From NCBI GenBank assembly GCA_017445115.1, contig JAFSUU010000101.1:4315-68314 (forward strand): a DNA stretch of 64,000 nucleotides, written 5' to 3'. Under the pieces are notes generated by a model that had not been told where the DNA came from, ran no database searches, and worked only from the letters and a program-made list of their open reading frames with translations. Numbering within the stretch: position 1 is the stretch's first letter; every line of letters begins with the position of its first letter. Source of the stretch: Clostridia bacterium (GTDB lineage: Bacteria > Bacillota_A > Clostridia > Oscillospirales > CAG-272). This document shows positions 1 through 10,022 of this stretch, piece after piece. The translations under genes and the position numbers were made by a program.

Positions 1-1944
1 CCGTCGTTCGGCGCCGCGATAATCTCAAGAGTTCTCGAAGCGGCGGGATTCGTCGTCGCGATGCTTCCTCAGCCGGATTACAAGTCGTGCGCCGATTTCA
101 AAAAGTTCGGAAAGCCGCGCCTCGGTTTTCTCGTCTCGGCGGGGAACATCGACTCGATGGTAGCTCACTATACCGTTTCCAAAAAGAAAAGAGGAAACGA
201 TTATTACAGCCCGGGCGGAAAACCGGGCTACCGTCCCGACCGCGCCGTGATCGTCTACTGCAACCGCATCAGAGAGGCGTACGGAGACGTCCCGATAATA
301 ATCGGAGGGCTTGAAGCGTCGCTCAGGCGTTTCGCCCATTACGATTACTGGGACAACAAGGTGCGCCGCTCGATACTCGTGGACAGCAGAGCGGACATAC
401 TCGAGTACGGCATGGGAGAAGCGACGATGCTCCGCGTCGCCGAGCTTCTCGACAAAGGAGTTCCGGTAAAGAAGATAAGGGACGTCAGAGGTACGGTCTA
501 TCTCGCCTCAAAGGGCGACAAGATCCATTACGAGCCCGCGTCCGGATACGACGGAGAACTTCCCGCCGGATACGATTACGACGAGCTTAAGACCGATAAA
601 GCCGCTTACGCCGCCGCTTTCGCGGTGCAGTACCGCAATAACGACGCGATCACCGGCAAGACGATCGTGGAATACTACGGCGACCGTATGCTCGTTCAGA
701 ACCCGCCCATGCCTCCTCTCGAGACGGAGGAGCTCGACCGCGTATACGCGCTGCCTTATGCGAGGGATTACCATCCGATGTACGAAAAGGACGGCGGGAT
801 CCCGGCGATACAGGAGGTCAAATTCTCGATCACCCACAACAGAGGATGCTTCGGAGAGTGCAATTTCTGCGCGCTGACCTTCCACCAGGGAAGGAGCGTC
901 AGAGCGAGGAGCATCGAGTCGGTGGTATCCGAGGCGGAGCTTATCTCAAAAATGCCCGACTTCAAAGGATATATCCACGACGTCGGCGGTCCGACGGCGA
1001 ACTTCCGCCATCCCGCCTGCAAAAAGCAGCTGAAACACGGCGTCTGCACGGACAGAAGATGTCTTTTCCCCGAGCCGTGCCCGAATATCGACGCGGATCA
1101 CTCTGAATACGTGGAGCTGCTCGACAGAGTGTCAGCTCTCCCGGGCATCAAAAAGGTGTTCATCCGATCCGGAATAAGATACGACTATATGCTCGCCGAC
1201 CGCGACGGTACGTTTTTCAAAAAACTCGTCACGGAGCACACGAGCGGACAGCTCAAAGTTGCGCCGGAGCACTGCACCGACCACGTGCTCGCGTGCATGG
1301 GCAAGCCGAAAATCTCGGTGTACGACAAATTCAGAAAGAGATTCTTTGAGATAAGCCGCAAAGCGGGGCTTGAACAGTTCCTCGTGCCCTATCTCATGTC
1401 GAGCCACCCCGGAAGCAGGCTCGAGGACGCGGTGGAGCTCGCGCTTTATATGAAAAAGATCGGTCTCAACCCGGAACAGGTCCAGGACTTCTATCCGACG
1501 CCCGGTACGGCGTCCACCGTGATGTATTATACGGGCATAGATCCGCTTACCGGTAAAGAGGTGTACTGTCCGACAGATTACCGCGAAAAACAGCTCCAGA
1601 GAGCTCTCCTGCAGTATTACAAGCGCGAGAATGCGCCTCTCGTGCGCGAAGCGCTCATAAGATGCCACAGGGAAGACTTGATAGGCTACGGGCCCGACTG
1701 TCTCGTACGTCCCGAAAAAGACGGCATGCGGCAGGGAGCAAAGAATGCCCCGAAAGACTCCGGGAACGCAAAGAAAAAAGAAACGTTCGTCAGAAAAGAG
1801 GGTTGGGCAAAACCCGCGAAAAAGAAAAATACCGGCGGCGGAAAGGGAAAAGCGTCGCCGAAAGGAATTTCCGATCACAGGATCATAAAAGAATCCGACC
1901 TCAAAAAGCCGCACAAAACTTCGAGAAAAAAAGGCGGCAGATAA
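1..1944 (+). CDS. YgiQ family radical SAM protein (5' end outside window)
   Basis: Partial gene: the frame is open from base 1, and the first 20 codons read as the conserved YgiQ segment before AQPD-like residues, so the ATG at 61 is internal. The radical SAM cysteines (CX3CX2C) are the codons at 847, 859 and 868, in a [11 protein letters not shown] context; they should bind a [4Fe-4S] cluster and S-adenosylmethionine. The family (UPF0313) is widespread in bacteria, probably cytoplasmic, and of undefined substrate. The C-terminal 70 or so residues are Lys-rich and look disordered, as is common in this family. An intrinsic terminator follows directly. Family call is firm; the biochemical role is unknown. 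Confidence 0.93.
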   Translation, partial: PSFGAAIISRVLEAAGFVVAMLPQPDYKSCADFKKFGKPRLGFLVSAGNIDSMVAHYTVSKKKRGNDYYSPGGKPGYRPDRAVIVYCNRIREAYGDVPIIIGGLEASLRRFAHYDYWDNKVRRSILVDSRADILEYGMGEATMLRVAELLDKGVPVKKIRDVRGTVYLASKGDKIHYEPASGYDGELPAGYDYDELKTDKAAYAAAFAVQYRNNDAITGKTIVEYYGDRMLVQNPPMPPLETEELDRVYALPYARDYHPMYEKDGGIPAIQEVKFSITHNRGCFGECNFCALTFHQGRSVRARSIESVVSEAELISKMPDFKGYIHDVGGPTANFRHPACKKQLKHGVCTDRRCLFPEPCPNIDADHSEYVELLDRVSALPGIKKVFIRSGIRYDYMLADRDGTFFKKLVTEHTSGQLKVAPEHCTDHVLACMGKPKISVYDKFRKRFFEISRKAGLEQFLVPYLMSSHPGSRLEDAVELALYMKKIGLNPEQVQDFYPTPGTASTVMYYTGIDPLTGKEVYCPTDYREKQLQRALLQYYKRENAPLVREALIRCHREDLIGYGPDCLVRPEKDGMRQGAKNAPKDSGNAKKKETFVRKEGWAKPAKKKNTGGGKGKASPKGISDHRIIKESDLKKPHKTSRKKGGR

Positions 1945-1950
1945 AAAATT

Positions 1951-1996
1951 ACCGCGAAAGAGAAAAGTATTTTTCCTTTCGCGGTTTTTTATTTTT
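1951..1996 (+). terminator. Intrinsic terminator after YgiQ gene
   Basis: Stem of 9 bp (1952-1960 with 1976-1984, CCGCGAAAG/CTTTCGCGG) followed by a run of T from 1985. It begins 7 bases after the stop codon of the YgiQ gene. Confidence 0.85.
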
Positions 1997-2620
1997 CGCG
2001 GATTAAAAATCCCGGAAAGTGAATATACTAATATCGGGTAAAGAGACAAGCGCCCTTTACCCGAACGAAGCAGCTCCGATTGGATGTTTTTGCGCCTGTT
2101 TTTTGGCAAAAATCCGTGACCACGCCGGGCGGATATGGCGAAATTATGACGCAAAATAACATTTTCGGAGCTGTTTTGTTCCTTTGGCAAACCGTAAAAA
2201 AGAGGAAAAAATCACCAATCATAAAAGGCGTTCGTCGGGAAATAGCGGTCGGAAATTGTATAATTTTTTGTCAAGAGCTTTTTGTAATAATATTATTTTC
2301 TACTTTCATACATTTGCCGTTTGACTCTACCGGCGAGAGAATTTTGCTTTTTCTACAGTTAGAAGCGTGCCTATCTTCAAAAAAAGCCCTGCTCGGAGTG
2401 AGTTTTCAGTGTTTTCAACAGGGTTTTCTACATATCGAAAAGTTTTGAATTGCGATTTTGAAACTGCGCGTGCCGAAAATGTTCATTTTAACTTTTTTGT
2501 ATATAATTCATAAAACAAGTCTAAAAACCAAATCAATCTGTCATTTTATGGTATGAATACGGTTTTGAATATAATGCAGATGCATAATTCGGCATTCGAA
2601 GCGCTTCGTTATTCAAATGT
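1997..2620. other. AT-rich intergenic stretch, no convincing gene
   Basis: About 620 bases, clearly more AT-rich than the flanking genes. A 122-codon frame at 2080-2448 has no ribosome binding site, no recognisable domain and a composition like non-coding DNA. A weak hairpin (arms AAAGCCCTG and CAGGGTTTT, near 2384-2428) surrounds a TTTTCAACAGGG-type sequence. I see no RNA gene or promoter I would defend. Confidence 0.5.
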
Positions 2621-2657
2621 AAAAAATCCCCGCTTTTCGTCGAAAAGCGGGGATAAA
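2621..2657 (-). terminator. Intrinsic terminator of the deacetylase gene
   Basis: Near-perfect palindrome with arms CCCCGCTTTTCG/CGAAAAGCGGGG at 2628-2652; on the minus strand it is followed by ATTTTTT. It sits about 20 bases beyond the stop codon of the minus-strand deacetylase gene. Confidence 0.85.
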
Positions 2658-2677
2658 AACCGTTATTTGTCGCCGGA

Positions 2678-3649
2678 TCACGGTATCAGATACGAAAATC
2701 CGGTCTTTTGTATGCCGCGGAACACTCTTATCCTCGGCAGCTCGTAAACGGAGAATCCTTCGGTCGAGGTGCGATTTACCGTGGTGTACGCGAAATCGTA
2801 ATAATCCTTTACAACTTCGACGACGGAGTCGTTGACCGCGCCGGTCGGATAGCAGAGCGCTTTAACCTCTCTTCCGGTCAGCTCCTCGAGTCTTGCATTT
2901 GATCTTTCGAATTCCTGCTTCATCTCTTCGTCGGAGAGCCCTGTGAGCGCTCTGTGGGACGCGGTGTGCGACTGAAAGCTCACAAGTCCGCTCGCTGCCA
3001 TCTCCCTTATCATATCCTCGGTGAGATACCCTGCGCCGTTGATATAGTCGGTTATCATAAACACGGTGACTTTGACGTTGTACTCTTTTATGATCGGGAA
3101 CATCTCGGTATAGTTGTCGACGTAGCCGTCGTCGAAGGTCATGATGACCGTCTTCTGATCTGAATAGCCGAACTCGTCGGCGAAGATGAAGGTGTAGCCT
3201 TTTTCGATCAGCGCCGTTATGTGACATCTCAGCTCGTAAGGTCTTACGAAAAGGCTTTCAAGCTCGGTGTACGGCTCGTCGAGTATAAGGTGATACATCG
3301 CGGCGACGGGAGCGATGCCGTTGCCGGTCGGAACGTAAGGGGACGGACCGGGCTGAGGAACGGGGTCGGGGATGGGCTCCGGTATCGGTTCGGGCTCCGT
3401 CTCTGTCTCGGTCTCAGTCTCCGTCTCGGTCTCTGTCTCGGTTTCCGTTTCGGTCTCGATTTCAGTCTCCGTCTCGGTTTCGGTTTCGGTCGACTCCACC
3501 GTATCCCAGATCAGCTTCGTCTCCGTTTCGCTCTCGCTGTCGAACGGTGACGGAAGGCCGGGGGAGTTCTCTCTGCCGCACGAAAAGAGCGATGTGACAA
3601 GCGATAATATGAAAATGACAGATAGCACGTTTATGATAAGCCGTCGCAT
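2678..3649 (-). CDS. Polysaccharide deacetylase (NodB-type) lipoprotein
   Basis: 323-aa predicted lipoprotein: hydrophobic N-terminus ending in a lipobox (SLFSC), then a low-complexity Thr/Glu linker (about residues 40-90) with a Pro-rich tail, then a carbohydrate esterase 4 domain. Motif 1 is TFDDGY, with the catalytic/metal Asp pair. Motif 2 is SHTASH, the two metal-binding His residues. A later RIRV segment resembles motif 3/4. The family removes N- or O-acetyl groups from peptidoglycan or polysaccharides at the cell surface. An upstream GTG at 3655 is possible, but the AGAGG at 3655-3659 spaces correctly to the ATG at 3649. It has its own promoter at 3681-3709 and a terminator at 2621. 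The substrate cannot be told from sequence. Confidence 0.9.
   Translation of the reverse strand: MRRLIINVLSVIFILSLVTSLFSCGRENSPGLPSPFDSESETETKLIWDTVESTETETETETEIETETETETETETETETETETEPEPIPEPIPDPVPQPGPSPYVPTGNGIAPVAAMYHLILDEPYTELESLFVRPYELRCHITALIEKGYTFIFADEFGYSDQKTVIMTFDDGYVDNYTEMFPIIKEYNVKVTVFMITDYINGAGYLTEDMIREMAASGLVSFQSHTASHRALTGLSDEEMKQEFERSNARLEELTGREVKALCYPTGAVNDSVVEVVKDYYDFAYTTVNRTSTEGFSVYELPRIRVFRGIQKTGFSYLIP
3394..3495. repeat. Hexamer-type microsatellite encoding a Thr-Glu repeat
   Basis: Tandem GAGACN/GAAACN-type hexamers (plus strand reads GTCTCG, GTCTCT, GTTTCG and similar) inside the deacetylase gene, encoding about 16 Thr-Glu dipeptides. The unit is a multiple of three, so slippage would change linker length without breaking the frame. 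Confidence 0.85.
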
Positions 3650-3680
3650 AAGCACCTCTATATTGTCTTTGTTAAATACT

Positions 3681-3709
3681 ATTATACAATATATACGACA
3701 TTATGTCAA
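3681..3709 (-). promoter_or_regulatory. Sigma-A promoter for the deacetylase gene
   Basis: Minus strand TTGACA (3704-3709), 17-nt spacer, TATAAT (3681-3686), a full consensus match. It lies 32 bases upstream of the chosen ATG. Confidence 0.85.
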
Positions 3710-3773
3710 CAAACGTTTTCACTGTCCATTAGATTTTGTAATGAATATTTAAAAGTTATATTATGAATAATAA

Positions 3774-3802
3774 TTGACAAACAAAAAGAATAATAGTAAA
3801 AT
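3774..3802 (+). promoter_or_regulatory. Sigma-A promoter for the large surface protein
   Basis: TTGACA at 3774-3779, 17-nt spacer, TAAAAT at 3797-3802. It implies a leader of about 105 bases before the ATG at 3916. It is divergent from the deacetylase promoter about 65 bases away. Confidence 0.75.
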
Positions 3803-3915
3803 ATGAATGTGAATAACAAGGCGGTACGGCGAGGCAGTTGATGCTGCCGCATCTTCGATGCCGCGCCGTGAATTATTCGTTGACGGTTCTTTTCAAAGCC
3901 GTACAGGAGGGGAAA

Positions 3916-6900
3916 ATGAAAAGGATAATGTGCATTTTGGCAGCGCTGCTGATTTTGGTGTCTGCAGTGCCGGTAGCAGTATTGGCGGAGGATGTTGATA
4001 AAACTGCGACCGTAAATCTTTATGATATTTACGGCAATCTTTGCGAGACCAGAGAGTTTGAACTGTATAATGGTTTTTCGGTATACACGGTGGTGAACGC
4101 ATCCGCTTTCAACAGCGGAAAGATCTCCGCTGTCGCGGGCAGTCAGACCTATAATGACAGCGTGCTGGCACTTGCGGACGAGCTTAATGCTAAAGGTTAT
4201 ATAAAATATAAATCGGACGTTTTCCCGATCTTGGGGAATAACGTCGAAGACGACGCAGCAACATCCGGAGTCATTTTATTCGAAGCTAATGTAATGAGCA
4301 TTTTTGATGATCCGTTTGTTTTCGATTCCGACGACGACGTGCTTATCAAGACGACGTATACGGCGGAAAGAACCGGCACCGCCAATATCGTGACAACTCT
4401 CGGCACGCTGACAGAAGCGGGAGACCTTGACAGGGAAGGATACTCGATCGTCGAAAACGGTCAGATCAAGTCGGACAACTTAATTTGCTTTATGTCGTTC
4501 GAAAAGCCGCAGTCCGCCGAGAGCTACGCCCTTACGGTAGGCACCGAAAGGGTCACTGCGGGCAATATGTCCGGCGAGGGCTGGAGCTTTGCTCCCGCCA
4601 CCAACACGCTGACGCTGAACGGCTTCAACTACAGCGGTGAGGGCCGCGCTTTCGGATCGGGATCGAGAGCCGCGATATCTTATCTCGGCGACGCCAAACT
4701 CAATCTCATCGTCGAGAACAATAACGGCATAAACGTCAGCGGAAACGCTTCAAATATCTACGGCATTTACAGCAGCGCGCCTCTTGAGTTCTCCGGCAGC
4801 GGATCGCTGAAGATCTTAGCCGACGGCGGCTCGGGATCCGATGACGCATACGGAGTATACTGCTCCGGCGACGCCTTAGTCACCGGCGGTACAGTAGAAG
4901 CCACCGGCATGTCAAACGGAAACGGTTACGGCTTCGCGGCGAACGGCGGGGAGCTGAGTATCACAAATAACGTCTATTCCTTCGTCGCCTGCGGCGACGC
5001 GTCCGCAATCTCTGAAACGAGTATCGTACCCTTCGTCTCCGGCATGGCATGGACCGACGTCGCGGGAACGCAGGGCATGACCGTTATTGAAGACGGGGTG
5101 CTGCGCAAGCTTATCGATTACAGGAGGATCGAACTTCCGATCGTAAACGGTACTCTCTTTGTCGGCAACGACTATGTCCCGGACCGTAATTCCTCCGGCA
5201 ACGGCTGGAGCTACGTACACGACACAAACACACTGACGCTGAACGGCTTCAACTACAGCGGTGAGGGCCGCGCTTTCGGATCGGGATCGAGAGCCGCGAT
5301 ATCCTATCTCGGCGACGCCAAACTCAATCTCGTCGTCGAGAACTCGAACAGCATAAATATCAGAGGAAGCGCTCCGTACCTCCACGGCATATACAGCCGC
5401 GGAGCTCTTGAGGTGACCGGCAGCGGATCTCTCGATATCTTCACCGGCGAAACCGGCGTGGCAAGCTCTTCCACGGGCTACGGAATCGTCTGCGGCTCTT
5501 CACTGACCGTGGACGGAGCCTCGCTGACCGCCAAGGTCGGCTCCGCCGTAGGATCCACCGGGATCCATACAGGCGGGGATTTCGTGATGAAAAGCGGGGA
5601 GGTCACCGCGCGCGGCGGCGAATTTGTCGTCGGTATCACCGAAAGCAACACATACGGGATATACTGCTCCGGTAAATTCACCGTGAGCGGCGGCAAAGTA
5701 TACGCCGCCGGCGGCAATAAAACGACGGCGTGGTCATACGGCGTTTACGCCGCTTCCGGGTTCACTGTGAGCGGGGGCGAGGTCGTTGCGTGCGGCGGAA
5801 ATGAAGTAAGTATAAGCTACGGCGTTTACGTCAATTCCGGAAAGACGTCCGTCGACGGCGGTTCAGTGGAAGCCGTCGGCGGGTCAGCCGCTCAAAGCAT
5901 CGGCTTTGTGTGTAAAATAAGAGAACTGACCATCACAAAAAACGTCCGTTCCTTCGTCGCCGTCGGTGAATATTCTGCATTCCTTAATACGCTTATATTC
6001 CCCAAACTTTCCGGTATGGCATGGACCGACACCGCGGGAACGCAGGGCGAGTACATTATACCCTCCGGTAGCAGTTTTAGTCAAGACGATTACACCAATG
6101 AAATGTATAAAAGAATCGAATTTCCGGCAGGCGAAGTCTACAATCTTAAGAGCGGCGTCAACACGAAAGACGCTATGACGGTCCTGTTCGGCACCGACAC
6201 CGAAGGAGAGCCGTTGAAGTGGCGCGTGATCGGCTTCAACGGTGAGGGAGTTGCAAGCGAGAGCGGCACGATGACGCTCATCGCCGCGGACAATCGGGGC
6301 TCAACGCCGTTTGACGAGACTGCGAACAACGGATACGCCAATTATTATAAAGGAAGCCTGTTACAGAAAGCGGTCGACGGGATCGCAAGCTCGTTCTCAG
6401 ATGCGGAATTATCCGCGGTGGTACCGAGAAAACTCGCTTCGGGTGAGTACAGCGAAGCCGGTGCGGACGTGATCGCGGGAGACGAGGTCGACGGCGCGAT
6501 CACGTGGCCTCTCTCGGCAAGCGAAGCGAATCAGCTGAGCAGTGACCTGCGTGCGCTCGAACCGGATAATCCGAACTGGCTCTCGGGTTACTGGTGGCTC
6601 CGCACTCCGGGAGACAGGATCAATTTCGGAAGTTACGTTATAGGCGACGGCACGGTCAAGATCGCAGGAACCGGCGTCGGCAACATCTACGGCGTGCGCC
6701 CGGCGGTGGTCATCGACCTTAAGAAAGTAAAATCGGCGACCGAGACCCAAAACGGTTGGACCCTGAAGTGCAAGGAGCCGGTCTGCAGAATAGACAACGA
6801 GTATTTTTACACGCTGAACGACGCGATACGTCAAGCAAGGATCAAAGAATACGAGAACGCCGTTATCACGGTGTTGAAGGACACAGAGTTCGACGGCAGC

Positions 6901-9399
6901 GAGGATCTGTACGGGATTGACTACACGATACAGAGCGGCGACAATAGCGTTACGATCACGCTGACAGGCGCGATGAAATTCGGCAGCAGCAACGCAAGCG
7001 ATCCGGCCCGTACGTTTATTCTCAGAGGAAATTCGGATAAGATGACGTCGTTGATCATCACTCCGAAACTTACGGACGGCAAGAACGCGTTCCGTCCGAT
7101 CGCGGTCAGAACGAATAACACGCTGAGTCTCCAGACCGGCGTTGCTCTCTTAGACAGTAACTTTGAAGGCGGCACCGGCGGCATGATAAACGTCGCGGGA
7201 GGCGCTGAGCTGAATATTGACGGCGGTATAATCGGTCAATGCAGCGCGAAACAGGGCGGTGCGATCAGCGTCGCGAAAAACGGCGAATTGAATTTCAATA
7301 ATGGATTTATCATGAACTGCGCTGCAAACCAGGGCGGCGCAATCTACGTTGCAAACGGAGGCAAATGTACGTTTTCCGGCGGTACGATCGAGGGTTGCAG
7401 CGCGGAACAGGGCGGCGCGATCTTCGTCGCTTACAACGGCGAGTGCAAACTTTATAACTATGCCGCGATCCAGGACTGCCGCGCAAGACACGATACGGAA
7501 GCGACCGTGAACGGCAGTTCGACGAGCGCCGCGGGTGGCGCGGTATACGTCATCGGCACTCTGTTAATGGATAACGGCACTATACGGCGCTGCGTTGCCG
7601 AATCAGGCAAGGGCGGCGGAGTTTACGTGTATCCCGAAAGCGGGTGTTTCGTACTGTACGGCGGCAAGATCTCAGAGTGCAGCGCAATCGAGAATGAAAA
7701 CAAAGACCTTTACTACAATGACGGCGAAGGCGGCGGAGCATACATCGGAAAGGCCATACCTCACGTTTTGAACGGTATTTTCAGCGGCGGAACGATAAGC
7801 TCAAATACCGCGGCGACAGGCGGCGGCGTTTACATCCATGAAGGAGCAGACGTGGAGTTCGATAATTACGTGAAAGTGACCGGGAATACCTTCGGCGACG
7901 TATTCGTCACAGACAGCGATTCACTCGTGCTCTTTAATTGCGATTTCAGTAAAAATGCAAAAATCGGTATTATGACAAAAACGGTGCCGAGCGAAGACTC
8001 TCCCGTCAGGTTTACCGCGTATGCTTACCTGGACTGCAGCAAATACTTCGTTCCGAACCTCGAGAACACTTACGTTGAATACGATCCAAACGACTATGTG
8101 CTTTTACTTAAAGCAATGACGAAAGAGGAGAAGCCCGCGGCGACGTTCAATGCGACGGGTGAAGATACGGCTGCCCTCGGCAACCTGAAGGCGGGAATGA
8201 TATATACCGTCGGCGACGGCACCCCGACTGAATACACGGGGAGCGGCGACGTTCAACTGTCCGGACTGGAACCCTGCAGCATCACGGTCTATATGCCGGG
8301 CAACGGCGCGACGACGAGCAGCAGCGACGTCCAGACGATAGAGGTCAAGAGAGCCGCGACGCCGGCGCTGAAACCTACTCAGCCCGCGACTGTAAACGAC
8401 AAGGGCGCGATCCCCACTACGACGGCGCACCAGATTAGCACTGACGGCGTGAACTGGACGGACTGCAGCGGAGCATCTTCAAATCTCAATGAGGGCGTGT
8501 ACTACGTTCGCGTAAAGGCTAACGGCAATAATCTCGCTTCCGAGGCGCAGGAGATATTGATAGAAGTAAAGTCCTTCAATATCAAATTCACCGATTATGA
8601 CGGCACGGTGCTTGAAAGCATGACTTTGAAGTGCGGCGAAACGCCGTCATATACCGGCTCGGAACCCGTGAGGTTGGCTACGCAGGAGAAATCCTTTAAG
8701 TTCGCGGGATGGAATACACCCGTCAAACCCGTCACGGAAGAAGCGACTTACGTCGCAACGTATACGGAGTCGATCAACAACTACAAGGTCACGTTCGTCA
8801 CCGACGGCGGATCCGACGTAAATGAGCAGACGGTGCCTTACGGCAGCGCGGCGTCCGAACCGGAAAAACCGGAAAAGAAATCGTTCGCGTTTGCCGGATG
8901 GTACGCGGATCAAGAGCTTTCAGTTCCTTTCGACTTTGCGTCCGGGATCGTCGGCGACACGACCGTTTACGCCAAGTGGGAAGCGGTCACGTATCCCGCG
9001 ACCAATGGCGAGACCTGCAGCTGGATGAAGGGCAGCGGGGAAGACATGGTCTTCACGTTCAAGCGCAGTCACAACGACGAAACGTGCTTCGAACACTTCA
9101 AGAACGTTTTGGCTGACGGAAAAACCCTTACGAAAGACAAGGACTACACGGCGGGCAAGGGAAGCACGGTCATAACGCTTAAAGCGGAGACGCTCGAAGC
9201 GCTCTCGGCAGGCGAGCACACACTGACCGTCGTCTTCGACGACGCCGAGTCCGAGATCAGGCTGACGATAAAAGAAGCTCCCGCGTCGCATCAGACGGGC
9301 GATGACCTCGTGATGTGGATCGGGCTCATGGTGCTCTGCGTCCTCTGCGGAGTATCGGCTTACTCGATCGGAAAGAAGAAAAAAGTCTTCGGTAAATGA
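3916..9399 (+). CDS. Giant secreted repeat protein with DUF6273, beta-helix-like and InlB B-repeat regions
   Basis: 1827 aa. The start is set by the ribosome site AGGAGGGG at 3906-3912 and a typical signal peptide (MKRIMCILAALLILV..., cleavage near residue 25); an upstream in-frame ATG at 3838 lacks both. Residues about 215-700 hold two diverged copies of an NTLTLNGFNYSGEG module with many short Gly-rich strands, and a GMAWTD-GTQG segment that recurs. Residues about 735-940 resemble DUF6273 (WRVIGFNG, WWLRTPG, YGVRPAVVIDL). Residues about 1075-1330 have the GGAI-V pattern of a right-handed beta-helix. Residues about 1620-1690 are an InlB-type B-repeat (FAGWYAD, YAKWE). The C-terminus has one membrane span and a KKKK tail but no LPXTG motif. 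Probably a cell-surface adhesin or carbohydrate-binding protein; ligand unknown. Confidence 0.85.
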   Translation: MKRIMCILAALLILVSAVPVAVLAEDVDKTATVNLYDIYGNLCETREFELYNGFSVYTVVNASAFNSGKISAVAGSQTYNDSVLALADELNAKGYIKYKSDVFPILGNNVEDDAATSGVILFEANVMSIFDDPFVFDSDDDVLIKTTYTAERTGTANIVTTLGTLTEAGDLDREGYSIVENGQIKSDNLICFMSFEKPQSAESYALTVGTERVTAGNMSGEGWSFAPATNTLTLNGFNYSGEGRAFGSGSRAAISYLGDAKLNLIVENNNGINVSGNASNIYGIYSSAPLEFSGSGSLKILADGGSGSDDAYGVYCSGDALVTGGTVEATGMSNGNGYGFAANGGELSITNNVYSFVACGDASAISETSIVPFVSGMAWTDVAGTQGMTVIEDGVLRKLIDYRRIELPIVNGTLFVGNDYVPDRNSSGNGWSYVHDTNTLTLNGFNYSGEGRAFGSGSRAAISYLGDAKLNLVVENSNSINIRGSAPYLHGIYSRGALEVTGSGSLDIFTGETGVASSSTGYGIVCGSSLTVDGASLTAKVGSAVGSTGIHTGGDFVMKSGEVTARGGEFVVGITESNTYGIYCSGKFTVSGGKVYAAGGNKTTAWSYGVYAASGFTVSGGEVVACGGNEVSISYGVYVNSGKTSVDGGSVEAVGGSAAQSIGFVCKIRELTITKNVRSFVAVGEYSAFLNTLIFPKLSGMAWTDTAGTQGEYIIPSGSSFSQDDYTNEMYKRIEFPAGEVYNLKSGVNTKDAMTVLFGTDTEGEPLKWRVIGFNGEGVASESGTMTLIAADNRGSTPFDETANNGYANYYKGSLLQKAVDGIASSFSDAELSAVVPRKLASGEYSEAGADVIAGDEVDGAITWPLSASEANQLSSDLRALEPDNPNWLSGYWWLRTPGDRINFGSYVIGDGTVKIAGTGVGNIYGVRPAVVIDLKKVKSATETQNGWTLKCKEPVCRIDNEYFYTLNDAIRQARIKEYENAVITVLKDTEFDGSEDLYGIDYTIQSGDNSVTITLTGAMKFGSSNASDPARTFILRGNSDKMTSLIITPKLTDGKNAFRPIAVRTNNTLSLQTGVALLDSNFEGGTGGMINVAGGAELNIDGGIIGQCSAKQGGAISVAKNGELNFNNGFIMNCAANQGGAIYVANGGKCTFSGGTIEGCSAEQGGAIFVAYNGECKLYNYAAIQDCRARHDTEATVNGSSTSAAGGAVYVIGTLLMDNGTIRRCVAESGKGGGVYVYPESGCFVLYGGKISECSAIENENKDLYYNDGEGGGAYIGKAIPHVLNGIFSGGTISSNTAATGGGVYIHEGADVEFDNYVKVTGNTFGDVFVTDSDSLVLFNCDFSKNAKIGIMTKTVPSEDSPVRFTAYAYLDCSKYFVPNLENTYVEYDPNDYVLLLKAMTKEEKPAATFNATGEDTAALGNLKAGMIYTVGDGTPTEYTGSGDVQLSGLEPCSITVYMPGNGATTSSSDVQTIEVKRAATPALKPTQPATVNDKGAIPTTTAHQISTDGVNWTDCSGASSNLNEGVYYVRVKANGNNLASEAQEILIEVKSFNIKFTDYDGTVLESMTLKCGETPSYTGSEPVRLATQEKSFKFAGWNTPVKPVTEEATYVATYTESINNYKVTFVTDGGSDVNEQTVPYGSAASEPEKPEKKSFAFAGWYADQELSVPFDFASGIVGDTTVYAKWEAVTYPATNGETCSWMKGSGEDMVFTFKRSHNDETCFEHFKNVLADGKTLTKDKDYTAGKGSTVITLKAETLEALSAGEHTLTVVFDDAESEIRLTIKEAPASHQTGDDLVMWIGLMVLCVLCGVSAYSIGKKKKVFGK
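4609..4710 (+). repeat. Intragenic duplicated tract, copy A
   Basis: Nearly identical to 5233-5334 (offset 624 bases). 4609-4679 matches without a mismatch; two differences occur by about 4710 (T/C at 4680 and A/G at the Ile/Val codon). Synonymous sites elsewhere in the two modules have diverged, so this part is recently copied or gene-converted. Confidence 0.85.
5233..5334 (+). repeat. Intragenic duplicated tract, copy B
   Basis: Second copy of the tract at 4609-4710; it encodes the same NTLTLNGFNYSGEG-type module within the giant surface protein. Confidence 0.85.
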
Positions 9400-9416
9400 T
9401 CGGGGAACAAAAATAA

Positions 9417-9442
9417 CGGGCAGGCTGAATCCAGCCTGCCCG
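9417..9442. terminator. Bidirectional intrinsic terminator
   Basis: Perfect 11-bp stem (CGGGCAGGCTG with CAGCCTGCCCG) around a short loop. T-rich tracts follow on both strands, so it can end the plus-strand surface gene and the minus-strand ECF gene that converge here. Confidence 0.85.
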
Positions 9443-9446
9443 CATT

Positions 9447-10022
9447 TTATTTTGTTTTTCTCAGATATACTTTATTCAGCTTTCCGAGAAGCTTTATCAT
9501 CGGGACGACGAGCATGCCCGCAACAAGGTTTCCTCCCGCGTGGACCAGGTCCCACGGAAAACCCGCGGCGATCCAGGCGAGCGTCTGACTGAACGAATAG
9601 TGAAACGCTATCGCCTGATACGGCGCGTAAAGCGTGCCGTACGCCAGCCCGTGGAGAGCGCAGACCGCGCAGTATACGACCGGCGCGACGCGGCGCGGCA
9701 TATTCTTCGGAAGGAGCATGGTGACTCCCCAAAGCACCGTCCACAGATACAAATACGGGATCCACCAGACGGCAAAACCGTTGTAAAGTCCGGTGATAAG
9801 TACGAAAACGTATATCGGGATCAGAGCTTTCACTCTGTAAACTACGGTGAACGAGATGACGAACATTCCGATCAGATGGACGTTCGGAAGACCTTCCATC
9901 AGGATCTTGGAGACGAACATCAGCGCACCGAACATTGCAAAAAGCGCTATCTCCGAGAGGGTGATGCGCGCTTTTTTATCCGGCGTATCAGCCCTTCGTG
10001 TAAACAAGGCCGTAGACCGCAC
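9447..10022 (-). CDS. ECF transporter S component, probably for cobalamin
   Basis: 191-aa hydrophobic protein with about six membrane spans and the ECF S-component look (ALFAMFGALMFVSKILMEGLPNVHL near the N-terminus, FPWDLVHAGGNLVAG near the C-terminus). S components bind a vitamin or metal and dock onto a shared energising module (EcfA, EcfA', EcfT), none of which is encoded here, so a group II arrangement is implied. It overlaps the end of the DUF4430 gene by 35 bases, suggesting translational coupling; the GTG at 10022 has no good ribosome site and a TTG at 10007 is an alternative. The substrate assignment rests on the cobalamin riboswitch upstream of the operon and on its partner, a transcobalamin-like lipoprotein; it is inference. 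Confidence 0.8.
   Translation of the reverse strand: MRSTALFTRRADTPDKKARITLSEIALFAMFGALMFVSKILMEGLPNVHLIGMFVISFTVVYRVKALIPIYVFVLITGLYNGFAVWWIPYLYLWTVLWGVTMLLPKNMPRRVAPVVYCAVCALHGLAYGTLYAPYQAIAFHYSFSQTLAWIAAGFPWDLVHAGGNLVAGMLVVPMIKLLGKLNKVYLRKTK

Noticed and set aside
2080..2448. 122-codon open frame in the first intergenic region
   Set aside because: No ribosome binding site, AT-rich composition unlike neighbouring genes, and no recognisable motif; treated as non-coding.
3372..3752. Ser-Val repeat frame opposite the deacetylase microsatellite
   Set aside because: It is a by-product of the hexamer repeat; the minus-strand frame has the lipobox and the deacetylase motifs.
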